Source: Rugamonas aquatica (lineage in GTDB: Bacteria > Pseudomonadota > Gammaproteobacteria > Burkholderiales > Burkholderiaceae_D). Taken from it: 64,000 nt of DNA. The notes under the pieces are model-generated. The model did no database searches. It saw nothing but the letters and a program-made list of their open reading frames with translations, and was not told the DNA's origin. The translations under genes and the position numbers were made by a program. The DNA lies in NCBI RefSeq assembly GCF_009380215.1, contig NZ_WHUG01000002.1, positions 1 through 64,000 on the forward strand, written 5' to 3'. Below, one piece after another: positions 26,702 through 34,519 of the stretch (positions within the stretch are counted from its first letter, which is position 1; every line of letters begins with the position of its first letter).

Positions 26702-27567
26702 GCGATATCGTTTGCACGGTGGGCGAAAGCCCAACGTGGAGCGCGGCGGAATCGGCCTGGTACTGGGTCGATATTCCCGCCAAGCGCGTGTGGCGGCTGG
26801 ACGGCGCTACCGGTGCGTCGCGCTATTGGACCACCACCGAAATGGTCGCGTGTGTCGCGGCCAAGGCGGGCGGTGGGCTGATCGCGGGCATGGAGACGGG
26901 CATCTTCAGTCTTGAGCTGGGCGAGGCGGAAGCCGCCGCGCAGATCAAGCTGGCTGCGCCCGCCGCCGGCCTGGGTGCGGGCATGCGTTTCAACGACGGC
27001 CGCTGCGACCGTCAGGGGCGCTTCTGGAGCGGCACCATGTTCATGGACATGGCGGCCGCGCGCGCGGTCGGCGAGCTGTATCGCTATGACATGGAGCGCG
27101 GCATTTCAGCGCCCGTGGTGTCGGAGCTGATTACGCAGAACGGCCTGGCGTTTTCGCCGGATGGCCGCACCATGTATCTGTCGGATTCGCATCCGGCGCG
27201 GCGCATGGTGTGGGCGTTCGATTACGACATCGACGACGGCATGCCATCCGGCCGCCGCGTGTTCGCGGACATGTCGACGTATGCGGGCCGCCCCGACGGC
27301 GCCGCCATCGACAGCGAGGGTTGCTACTGGATCTGCGGTAACGACGGCGGCTGCGTGCTGCGCTTCACGCCGGACGGCAAGCTGGATCGCCGCATCGACG
27401 TGCCGATGCTGAAGCCGGCCATGTGCTCGTTCGGCGGCAAGGATCTTGATACGCTGCTGGTGACGTCCATCGTCTCCGGCAAGCCGGAGGACGCGGAGTG
27501 GGGCGGAGCGGTGGTGATGCTGCGGCCTGGCGTCAAAGGCGTGGCGGAAACGCCGTTCGGCCTGTAA
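26689..27567 (+). CDS. SMP-30/gluconolactonase family sugar-acid lactonase
   Basis: The 292-residue protein is a six-bladed propeller of the SMP-30/LRE family, with the metal ligands suggested by VGESPTW at the start (glutamate), [20 protein letters not shown] near residue 100 (asparagine and aspartate) and [13 protein letters not shown] near residue 203. Some members open the galactaro-lactone made by uronate dehydrogenase. The presence of udh and garD at 40-43 kb makes that the likely substrate here. It overlaps the aldehyde dehydrogenase and is followed by a strong terminator. Confidence 0.88.
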   Translation: MERVSDIVCTVGESPTWSAAESAWYWVDIPAKRVWRLDGATGASRYWTTTEMVACVAAKAGGGLIAGMETGIFSLELGEAEAAAQIKLAAPAAGLGAGMRFNDGRCDRQGRFWSGTMFMDMAAARAVGELYRYDMERGISAPVVSELITQNGLAFSPDGRTMYLSDSHPARRMVWAFDYDIDDGMPSGRRVFADMSTYAGRPDGAAIDSEGCYWICGNDGGCVLRFTPDGKLDRRIDVPMLKPAMCSFGGKDLDTLLVTSIVSGKPEDAEWGGAVVMLRPGVKGVAETPFGL

Positions 27568-27572
27568 CGACG

Positions 27573-27605
27573 GGGCAGATGCTGAACAGGCGTCTGCCCT
27601 TTTTT
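27573..27605 (+). terminator. Rho-independent terminator after the lactonase
   Basis: GGGCAGATGC pairs with GCGTCTGCCC (one G-T wobble) around a 7-nt loop and is followed by six T residues. It closes the kdgD operon. Confidence 0.9.
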
Positions 27606-27715
27606 GATTATTTCCACCTCATATCCTCATCCGTCCGTTTGGGTTTTCTCAAACAAACCGACCGAGAAAAGCGCAGTATAATTTTTTATCACATGTGCTG
27701 CGATGGAGGTGTGCC

Positions 27716-27937
27716 ATGAGAAGCATGACTGTGGAAATGTCCCCAGAAGTCGATGATGCGCTCAATATGATTGCGTGCGCTAGAGGAATCAGCAAGGGAG
27801 AAGCAATGCTGCGCGCTTTTGCTTTGCTGAAGGTGGCTTATGACGAGAAGCAGAAGGGCGATGGTTCCTCGCTTGGTCTGGTTCGCCGTTTGCCGGACAA
27901 CACCTTAAAAGCAGTCGGCGTTGTCACTGGTATCTGA
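27716..27937 (+). CDS. Small ribbon-helix-helix-like protein
   Basis: This 73-residue protein reads MRSMTVEMSPEVDDALNMIA, then ARGISKGEAMLRAFALLKVA, a strand-helix-helix pattern seen in RHH DNA-binding antitoxins and related regulators. The C-terminal part (LVRRLPDNTLKAVGVVTGI) resembles the tail of such proteins. No toxin is next to it. The start at 27716 follows GGAGGT (27705-27710), and TATAAT lies at 27677-27682. It could be an orphan regulator. Confidence 0.6.
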   Translation: MRSMTVEMSPEVDDALNMIACARGISKGEAMLRAFALLKVAYDEKQKGDGSSLGLVRRLPDNTLKAVGVVTGI

Positions 27938-27970
27938 TTGTCAGCGGCTTCAAGAAGTGACAGCGGCAAG

Positions 27971-28465
27971 TCACTGTTTCTTCAGCACCAGCTTGAACTG
28001 CGTGACCCATTTATCCTTGATGTTCATTTCGCTGAAGGCTTCGTAGGCGTCGGCGCCCGACGGTGTCCAGCGGACGCGGTAGGTGAGGGACTGTCCGTTG
28101 GCGACGTATTGCGTGGCGGGGAATTCGAGGCCGGTGGCGGTGGGCGTCATTGTGCCGCGGCTGTAGCCGCCGCCGTTTTCCACGTACAGGAAAGCCACCT
28201 GCTTCGCGGCCGAATCGTAGTAGTAGATCGTCTCGCCGACATAATCCGGCTTGCCCGGCGTGCGTACCGTGTGGACATCGCTCAGCACATTGCCGTCGTA
28301 CTTCCACTGGAAGCAATGCTCATCGCTCTGCTTCCCTTCGGGGAAATCACCCTTCCAGCAATGCCCGGCCAGAAAGGCCATCGGTTTGAGCGCGTCGACA
28401 GGCGCGGCCTGCGCGGCGCTGGCGATGGTGGTGGAGGACAACAACAGCATGAACAGTGGACGCAT
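27971..28465 (-). CDS. Exported protein of unknown function
   Basis: The 164-residue product has a signal peptide (MRPLFMLLLSSTTIASAAQA) and a compact beta-rich body beginning LKPMAFLAGHCWKGDFPEG, with a cysteine pair (HCWKG and EHCFQW). The pattern AFLAGxW followed by repeated strands resembles lipocalin-like periplasmic proteins, but no specific family is certain. Neighbouring genes are unrelated. Nothing indicates the ligand. Confidence 0.6.
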   Translation of the reverse strand: MRPLFMLLLSSTTIASAAQAAPVDALKPMAFLAGHCWKGDFPEGKQSDEHCFQWKYDGNVLSDVHTVRTPGKPDYVGETIYYYDSAAKQVAFLYVENGGGYSRGTMTPTATGLEFPATQYVANGQSLTYRVRWTPSGADAYEAFSEMNIKDKWVTQFKLVLKKQ

Positions 28466-28563
28466 GGCGGACCCCGGACGATAAAGTCAGGCCAGTATAG
28501 GCGAATCCACGCGGCGATAGGCGGCCGGTTGTGCCGATACCACGCCCACCGAGCCTCATGTCG

Positions 28564-28595
28564 CGGCGTTCCGGCCGGGGGCAACCGGAACGCCG
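28564..28595. other. Stem-loop between two small exported-protein genes
   Basis: Perfect 11-bp arms CGGCGTTCCGG and CCGGAACGCCG surround a 10-nt loop. There is no T tract on either side. It lies just past the stop codon of the minus-strand gene at 28620 and may protect its 3' end or act as a weak terminator. Confidence 0.5.
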
Positions 28596-28619
28596 CCGCA
28601 CTCAAGCCCGAAGGCGAGC

Positions 28620-29123
28620 TCAGTCCGTTACGTGCATCTCGTGATAGGCACCGTCGGCGAAATAGATGATCTCGCAGCTGGCTTCGCCGAAGCACAATCC
28701 GATCGACTCATTGGCGATGCTGAGCGGCGCGCAGCTTTCGCCGCTGTGGCATACCGGCTGGTAGCTGCCCGGATGGATCAGCGACAGGCGCGGCGGATTG
28801 GCATGGATATCCTTGAAGGTCTTGACGATGCTGGCCGCGCCGTCGGCCGGCGTGCCCGGCACCACGGCCAAACCATACGCGCCACCCTGGCCGTTCTGTA
28901 CCAGCACGGCGGTGTCGGCATTGCCCTGATGCTGGAACTGACCGGACAGCGTCAGGCCTGCTTCCGGCGCAGCGGCGGAAGCGGGCAGCGGCGTCCATCC
29001 CTGCGGCAGTTGCTGGATGGGAGCCGTGCCGCCATGGGCATAGCCGGCGGACGACAAGGCGAGCAGCAGGCTTGCTGCCAGCCCTGCACGTTTCAATTTC
29101 TCAGTAACTGGAAAGATGGGCAT
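28620..29123 (-). CDS. Exported protein of unknown function
   Basis: This 167-residue protein has a basic N-terminus and signal sequence (KRAGLAASLLLALSSAGYAHG). The mature part has four cysteines in its second half (PVCHSGESC, LCFGEASC) that could form two disulfides, and the strand-rich segment GEASCEIIYFADGAYHEMHV. No family was recognised. It starts behind an AAAGG region and is not clearly linked to the pectin genes upstream. Confidence 0.6.
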   Translation of the reverse strand: MPIFPVTEKLKRAGLAASLLLALSSAGYAHGGTAPIQQLPQGWTPLPASAAAPEAGLTLSGQFQHQGNADTAVLVQNGQGGAYGLAVVPGTPADGAASIVKTFKDIHANPPRLSLIHPGSYQPVCHSGESCAPLSIANESIGLCFGEASCEIIYFADGAYHEMHVTD

Positions 29124-29199
29124 ATAGAACCTTTATGATGTTTTTATTGCATCGAACTGATTCTATTTTTCGCCGCATGCGTGGTCAATCAATAAATCA

Positions 29200-31047
29200 T
29201 TACAATTTTGTAATGCTGGTGTTGTGGACCTTGCCGCCGATGGTTACGTTCTTCAACGTCAGGCCTTTGACGTTGTAGAGGAACCAGGGCTGCTCCATGT
29301 TGGCGGGCAGGCCGAAGTCGCAGTCGGTGATGGTGACGCCGGTGACTGGCACCACGGGCGGCATCGGCAACGGGCCGTTGTAGTCCGACGCCACCGGCCC
29401 GAGTATCACGATCGCCTGATAGCACGACACGACCTTGCCATCCTTGGTCTTCACGTTGCCGACCCTGACGTTGGAGATGTGGACATCGCTGACCACCGGC
29501 GGCCGCGTACGGACGTTGTCGCTGATCGGCGTGTAGTCGCAATCGAAGGTGACGATGGCGCCGGCCGCCGTGGCGACGGTCTTCGATTGTATCGGCGACC
29601 CAGGCAGCGACGCATAGAACGAAGGGCTGGTCTGCACGCCGTTGGGTATCGAGATATCGCGCACGTAGAAGTTGCGCAGGTAGCCGCCGCGATTCAGGTT
29701 GGTCTTCAGACGGATCGCGGTGTTAAGCGGATTGGTGGCCCAGTTGATGTTCTGGAAAACCAGGTTCTGCGCGTAGACGTTCTGGATGCCACCGGCCATC
29801 TCGCTGCCCAGCGTGACGGCGCCGTGGCCGCTCTGCATGGTGCAGTTCTGGATCACGATGTTTTGCGACGGACCATACTGCGTATCGAGATCCTTGCCGG
29901 CCTTGATGGCGATGCAGTCGTCGCCGGTGTCGAAGGTACAGCCGTCGATCAGCACATGGTCGCAGGCTTCGGGATCGAAGCCGTCGCTGTTCGGACCCAG
30001 GCTTTCGCAGTGGACCTTGCGGATGACGATGTTGCGGCAGTGGACAGGATGGTGCTGCCAGAACGGCGTATGCGTGACGTGATAGCCTTGCAGCAGGACA
30101 TTGGTGCAGCCGATCAGCTGTATCATCGGCGGCCGCAGATAGTGGCCCAAGCCGAACACGCGCCGGGACAGCGGCACGCCCGCTTCCGACAGCGCCGGCA
30201 GGTACTGCGCGTCCGCGCGCCAGCGGGCGCCTTCGCCTTGTATCAGCAGGCGTTCCGCCTCGGTCAGTTGCGGCGCGATGGTGGACAGCGATTCAGCGTT
30301 CAACGGGTTCTCGGTGTTCTCCGACATCTTCCCCTTGGTGAAATTGGGCGTCGAGCCTTGCGCCACTGCGTTCAGCGTTTTGAGTTTGCCTTTCCAGGTC
30401 CACCAGCAATCGCCTTGTTCGTTGAACGGCACGCCACCCTGGCCGTTCAGGGTACTGGTCCAGTCGTCGCCGGTGAGGGCGATGTTGTCCTGGCCGTAGG
30501 CATAGATCATCGACGAGAAATTCAGGCAGTCGTTGCTCTGCCAGCGCGAGATGGACAGCTTGCCGTGCTTGCCGCAGTCGATATCGCCATATTTGGCATA
30601 GTCGGCCGGGTTGTTGCTGAAGTAGATTTGCGCGCCCGCGCTCAGGTGCAGGTTCACGTTAGACAGCAACACGATAGGGCCGGCGCAGTACCAGCTCCCT
30701 GCGGGGACCAGCACGCGGCCGCCGCCCGCTTCGTGGCAGGCGGCGATGGCGGCCTTGATGGCGGCGTAGCAGTCGGGCGAACCTGCGGCTGGCGTGTCGA
30801 CCACGTCCTGTTCTTCGAATGAGATCCAGGCCTTCACTTTGGCCGTGGTGCAGGTCTGTGCGCCGTAGGCGGTGACGATGAAATCCTGCTTGCGGAACTT
30901 GAGCGGCCTGGAGACGCGGTCGATGATGGCCTGCGCTTGCAGCCATGGATCGGGCGCGGTGGCGGCGCGGGCCTGGACGCCAAGCGTGAGGCCTGCTGCT
31001 GCGGGCAATGCCTTCATCAGGTTGCGGCGCTGGGTGTTGATCGTCAT
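29200..31047 (-). CDS. GH28 family glycosidase (polygalacturonase-like), Tat-exported
   Basis: GH28 enzymes hydrolyse galacturonic-acid linkages of pectin. The protein (615 residues from ATG 31047) has a twin-arginine-type signal (TQRRNLMKALPAAAGLTLG). The GH28 catalytic motifs are complete: NSDGFD, TGDDCIAIKAG, QSGHGAVTLG and AIRLKTN. The AAGGA before 31047 and the Tat signal decide the start; an earlier ATG at 31083 would overlap the upstream gene. It is a clear paralogue of the protein at 34520-36406 and lies last in the pectinase gene row. It may be an exo-acting enzyme, given its length. Confidence 0.88.
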   Translation of the reverse strand: MTINTQRRNLMKALPAAAGLTLGVQARAATAPDPWLQAQAIIDRVSRPLKFRKQDFIVTAYGAQTCTTAKVKAWISFEEQDVVDTPAAGSPDCYAAIKAAIAACHEAGGGRVLVPAGSWYCAGPIVLLSNVNLHLSAGAQIYFSNNPADYAKYGDIDCGKHGKLSISRWQSNDCLNFSSMIYAYGQDNIALTGDDWTSTLNGQGGVPFNEQGDCWWTWKGKLKTLNAVAQGSTPNFTKGKMSENTENPLNAESLSTIAPQLTEAERLLIQGEGARWRADAQYLPALSEAGVPLSRRVFGLGHYLRPPMIQLIGCTNVLLQGYHVTHTPFWQHHPVHCRNIVIRKVHCESLGPNSDGFDPEACDHVLIDGCTFDTGDDCIAIKAGKDLDTQYGPSQNIVIQNCTMQSGHGAVTLGSEMAGGIQNVYAQNLVFQNINWATNPLNTAIRLKTNLNRGGYLRNFYVRDISIPNGVQTSPSFYASLPGSPIQSKTVATAAGAIVTFDCDYTPISDNVRTRPPVVSDVHISNVRVGNVKTKDGKVVSCYQAIVILGPVASDYNGPLPMPPVVPVTGVTITDCDFGLPANMEQPWFLYNVKGLTLKNVTIGGKVHNTSITKL

Positions 31048-31057
31048 GCTGTGTTCC

Positions 31058-33679
31058 TTATTCATCCGAATTGTTGAACTCACCGAGGAAGATGTCCGGT
31101 GGCGATGGCTTTGCGGTGTAGCCGAGATCCTTGATTGGATCGATGCCGGCGCTAATCAGGTTGTTCCAATGGTCGTCGGAGTTGTATTGGACGGGGCGGT
31201 ACGCCAGCGTGCCTTTCTTGTTCCAGTCCGACCAGGGCGAGGTGCGGTTGATGTGCGGGCCGATGCGGGAATTGAGCACCACCATTTTTCCGACCGCTTC
31301 CAGCGACGTCCTGGCGACGGTGCCTTTGGGCGCCTGGTAGCCGTTGGCCGGGCCGAAGGTGCAGGCATAGCCGTCCACCGGCACCGTGGCGTAGGGCGTG
31401 CAGCGCGAGCTGTGGAACCATTGGCGCAGCAGGTAGAACGTGCCGGCGCGCGCGTTGGCCGAGCCGTCATGCGTGAAGCGGCAGTGGTCGAAGACGAAGC
31501 CGTAGCGGGTTTTGATGTGGGTGTCCGGCGCGGCGGCATAGGAGAGGCCTCGGTCGCCCAGCGATTTGATTTCAGTCTGGTGGAAGTAGGCGGTGCTGTC
31601 GCCGAAGATGAAATCGACGTCGCCTTCGATATAGGACTTGTTGAAGAAGCTGCGCGAGGTGCTGCCGGTCTGCGGAGACTTCAGGTAGAGCGTGTCCTGG
31701 AATCCGATCAGGCGGATGTTCTCGAATTGCGCTTTGTCGGCGCCGTCCACTTGCAAGGCCAGCGCCTGATGGTGGACGTTGTTGATGTTCGGGAGCGATT
31801 CGGCGCGGGCGTTGCCGGTGTCTTTGTTGTAGGCGTTTTCGAAGGTCAGGTTGCGGGCCTGGAAGCCTTGGTTCTGCACCCAGACGGTGGCGGTGCCGAA
31901 GGTGCCGATCTGCGGGCGGTCCTTGATGGATGCGTACATGGCCTGCACGGCGGCGGGGGCTGCGGCGAACTGCGCGCTGTACTGCGCGGCGTAGGCCGTG
32001 CCGGTGTTGGATGCGTCCAGCTTTGCGGTAATTCGCGTGGAGGCTGGGTCTTCGCCTTCGCCGTAAAGGGTGATCGGTGCGGCGGCAGCGGGGATGTAGA
32101 CCAGCTCCCGGTAGATGCCGGGTTTGATCAGCATGTAAAGGCGTTTGGCAGGATGGTCCTTGCTGTCGATGACGGCGCGGCTGACGGCTTCCTGCACGGT
32201 GTTGAATGTTTTGATTCCGTCGGCTTTGGTGGATTGGTCGACGATGTAGTCGGGCGTGTAGGCTTTGCCGGTCGCCAGTGGATCTGCCAGCGGATCCCAC
32301 GGGTCGATGGTTTCGCTGCCGGCGGCGCCGACGTATTTCAGCACCTCGCTGTAGGTGAATTGTTTGGATTGTTCGATGCTGAGTTGCGGGCGTGCGGCGG
32401 GCGCGCCGGCCGTAAAGCGGTTCATGCAGTCGGCTGTTGGCGTGCTGCTTATTTCACCGGTGAGGTTGGCGAATTCGATCTTCCTGTCTGCCTTGCCGCC
32501 GATGCTGACATCGCGTAGCGTGGCTTGCAGTGGGTGCTGTTCGTCGTGTCCCTGCATGATGATGCGGCCCGGCGTTACGCTGTGCACGCCGTCGAAGCTG
32601 ATGTTGGTGTAGATCGGAACGAGCGCCCCCTCCGCGCGCGGGTTGTAGCGCGTGCTGATGTCGATCGGTGTTTTGACGTCGCGCAGGCAGACGTTCCGAT
32701 AGCTGACCTGATCCACCACGCCGCCACGCGAGACGTCGCTCTTGATGCGCAGGCCGGACGTGGTGCCATCCATGCTCAAGTCATCGACCAGCACGCGGCG
32801 CACGCCGCCATTGGTCTCGCTGCCGATGGACATGCCATGGCCGCTGTAAAAATGATTGTGCAGGATGGAGATGTTTTCCGTCGGTCCGTTGCTGCCGGCC
32901 TTGATGGCGACGTTGTCATCGCCGGTGCGGATATGGCTGTAGGCGATGGTGATGTTTCGCGACGAGATGGGATCGATGCCGTCGGTATTGCGCGCTGTGG
33001 CGGGTGTATCGATACGCATGCCCCATGCGGTGAAGCCGTCCACGTTGTTCAGCGTGACGTGGAAGTTGGGCGAATTCCGCAGCGTGATCTTGTGCAGCGT
33101 GAAGTCCTGCGATGCGGTGACTTCGATCAGGCGCGGCACGTTCTGGCGGGCGCCCTCCTTCTGCGCGCGTCGGGCGAGCTGCCACCACGATTCGCTGCCG
33201 CCATCGACCACGTGGCCGCCTTGGCCATCGATGCTGCCTGCGCCGAAGATGCCGCTGCCCTTGGTGCGGTCGGCGGTGATGAAGGGCTTGCAGCCCTTGC
33301 CGATTTTATCGACGCTGCCACAGGCGCCTGTGTCGCGATCGAACAGTTTTGGATTGGTGCTGGCGTACAGCGTGGTCCCGGCATCGATCAGCAGGCTGAC
33401 GCCACTGCGCAATGTGAGCGGGCCGGAGACGAAGCTGCGCTGTTCATTGTTGGCCGTCAGCCTCACGGCTTGGCCGGATGCGCAGTGGTCGATGGCGTTC
33501 TGGATGCGGGTGGTGTCGTCCTTGCCCGGCGCAGCATCGGCAGGTGCGGCAGTCAGCACGGCGCAAGACGGCGGCTCGACTGGCTCGGCGACTTTGCGCG
33601 TGTCCCGCGCGTGCACCGAGCTTACGCCGGAAGCGGCGAGCAGGAAGGCGATACCCGCAGGAGACAGCTGCTTCATCAC
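31058..33679 (-). CDS. Fusion of GH28 polygalacturonase and pectin methylesterase
   Basis: This 873-residue exported protein joins two pectin enzymes. After a Sec signal (SPAGIAFLLAASGVSSVHA) comes a GH28 domain to about residue 430 with NTDGIDP, RTGDDNVAIKAG, YSGHGMSIG and LRIKSDV. The second half is a CE8 pectinesterase: GIYRELVYIP, GFQDTLY (catalytic glutamine and aspartate), GDVDFIFGDSTAYF (nucleophilic aspartate) and the arginine in YLLRQW. It could demethylate pectin and cut the product. The gene overlaps the acetylesterase stop by ATGA and is followed by another GH28 gene after 10 bp. Confidence 0.9.
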   Translation of the reverse strand: MMKQLSPAGIAFLLAASGVSSVHARDTRKVAEPVEPPSCAVLTAAPADAAPGKDDTTRIQNAIDHCASGQAVRLTANNEQRSFVSGPLTLRSGVSLLIDAGTTLYASTNPKLFDRDTGACGSVDKIGKGCKPFITADRTKGSGIFGAGSIDGQGGHVVDGGSESWWQLARRAQKEGARQNVPRLIEVTASQDFTLHKITLRNSPNFHVTLNNVDGFTAWGMRIDTPATARNTDGIDPISSRNITIAYSHIRTGDDNVAIKAGSNGPTENISILHNHFYSGHGMSIGSETNGGVRRVLVDDLSMDGTTSGLRIKSDVSRGGVVDQVSYRNVCLRDVKTPIDISTRYNPRAEGALVPIYTNISFDGVHSVTPGRIIMQGHDEQHPLQATLRDVSIGGKADRKIEFANLTGEISSTPTADCMNRFTAGAPAARPQLSIEQSKQFTYSEVLKYVGAAGSETIDPWDPLADPLATGKAYTPDYIVDQSTKADGIKTFNTVQEAVSRAVIDSKDHPAKRLYMLIKPGIYRELVYIPAAAAPITLYGEGEDPASTRITAKLDASNTGTAYAAQYSAQFAAAPAAVQAMYASIKDRPQIGTFGTATVWVQNQGFQARNLTFENAYNKDTGNARAESLPNINNVHHQALALQVDGADKAQFENIRLIGFQDTLYLKSPQTGSTSRSFFNKSYIEGDVDFIFGDSTAYFHQTEIKSLGDRGLSYAAAPDTHIKTRYGFVFDHCRFTHDGSANARAGTFYLLRQWFHSSRCTPYATVPVDGYACTFGPANGYQAPKGTVARTSLEAVGKMVVLNSRIGPHINRTSPWSDWNKKGTLAYRPVQYNSDDHWNNLISAGIDPIKDLGYTAKPSPPDIFLGEFNNSDE

Positions 33680-34467
33680 TGCTCGCTCTCCGGCTTGAAC
33701 TGGCCGGCCGTTTCCGGCAAGGCGCGCTTCATCTCTTCCATCACCATGCGCGAGAAGTAGGCCGCGCCCTTGGCGCCGACGTGGGTGCGGTCGAAGGCGG
33801 ATTTGGCGGCGCCCGCGACTTCCACTTTGCCCGCAGCCAGCGTGGCTTCGGTGATCTTGTCGGGACGGGGCGCCACGGCCAGCGTGTCGGCTTCATCCTC
33901 GCCCATCGCTTGCACGGCAGCGTAGCTTTCCGCGTTCAGGTCGAGCAGCGCGACGTGCTGCGCGGCGGCAGTAGTGCGGATCACGTCTGCCCACGGCAGC
34001 AGATTGTTTTCCAGGACGTTGTTGGTGAAGCTGCGGCGCGTCAGTGGAGTGACCAGCACGGGGATGCCGCCCAGTGCTTTCACCTCTTGCACATAGCGCG
34101 CCATGTTGACGGGGAATTCGGTTTTCAGATCGGTCGAGCGGCCAGGCTTGCCCGGCTGGTCGTTGTGGCCGAACTGGATCAGCACATAGGTGCTGCGATA
34201 GGCGGCGGCTCCGCGCAGCAGTCCTTCCACCTCATCCCAGCGGCCTTCGGCGCGGAAGCTGCCGGAGCTGCGTCCGCCCTTGGCCAGATTGAGGCAGGTA
34301 TTGGCGCGGTTGACGCGCGAGCAGAAGGCGTCGCCGTAGCCGCTGCTGTTGGCCATCGTCGAATCGCCGACCAGCAGGATGCGTATAGGCTTGGCCGGCG
34401 TTTCGGCGGCGGTGCTGGCGCCCGCCAGCATCAGCGCGGCGGCGAGGGTGAGACTCTGGAAGTTCAT
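33676..34467 (-). CDS. CE12-type rhamnogalacturonan/pectin acetylesterase
   Basis: This SGNH-hydrolase (263 residues from ATG 34467) has the four expected blocks: LLVGDSTMA (nucleophile serine), GGRSSGSF (glycine), FGHND (asparagine) and DRTHVGAKGA (catalytic aspartate and histidine). They match CE12 esterases that remove acetyl groups from pectin or rhamnogalacturonan. A signal peptide (MNFQSLTLAAALMLAGASTA) fixes the start. It is the first gene after a strong terminator and overlaps the fusion gene by ATGA, so the two are translationally coupled. Confidence 0.9.
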   Translation of the reverse strand: MNFQSLTLAAALMLAGASTAAETPAKPIRILLVGDSTMANSSGYGDAFCSRVNRANTCLNLAKGGRSSGSFRAEGRWDEVEGLLRGAAAYRSTYVLIQFGHNDQPGKPGRSTDLKTEFPVNMARYVQEVKALGGIPVLVTPLTRRSFTNNVLENNLLPWADVIRTTAAAQHVALLDLNAESYAAVQAMGEDEADTLAVAPRPDKITEATLAAGKVEVAGAAKSAFDRTHVGAKGAAYFSRMVMEEMKRALPETAGQFKPESEQ

Positions 34468-34478
34468 GACGGTATCCG

Positions 34479-34515
34479 AAAAAAAAGGCGCCGGCCGCAT
34501 CGCGGTCCGGCGCCT
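34479..34515 (-). terminator. Rho-independent terminator between GH28 and acetylesterase genes
   Basis: On the minus strand a GC-rich stem (GGCGCCGG arms) is followed by eight T residues. It splits the row of pectin genes into two transcription units or lowers expression of the distal one. Confidence 0.85.
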
Positions 34516-34519
34516 GAAC

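Noticed and set aside
24080..26734. An 884-codon minus-strand open frame across kdgD and the aldehyde dehydrogenase
   Set aside because: The plus-strand proteins have all catalytic residues. The antisense translation is low-complexity and typical of third-position GC bias.
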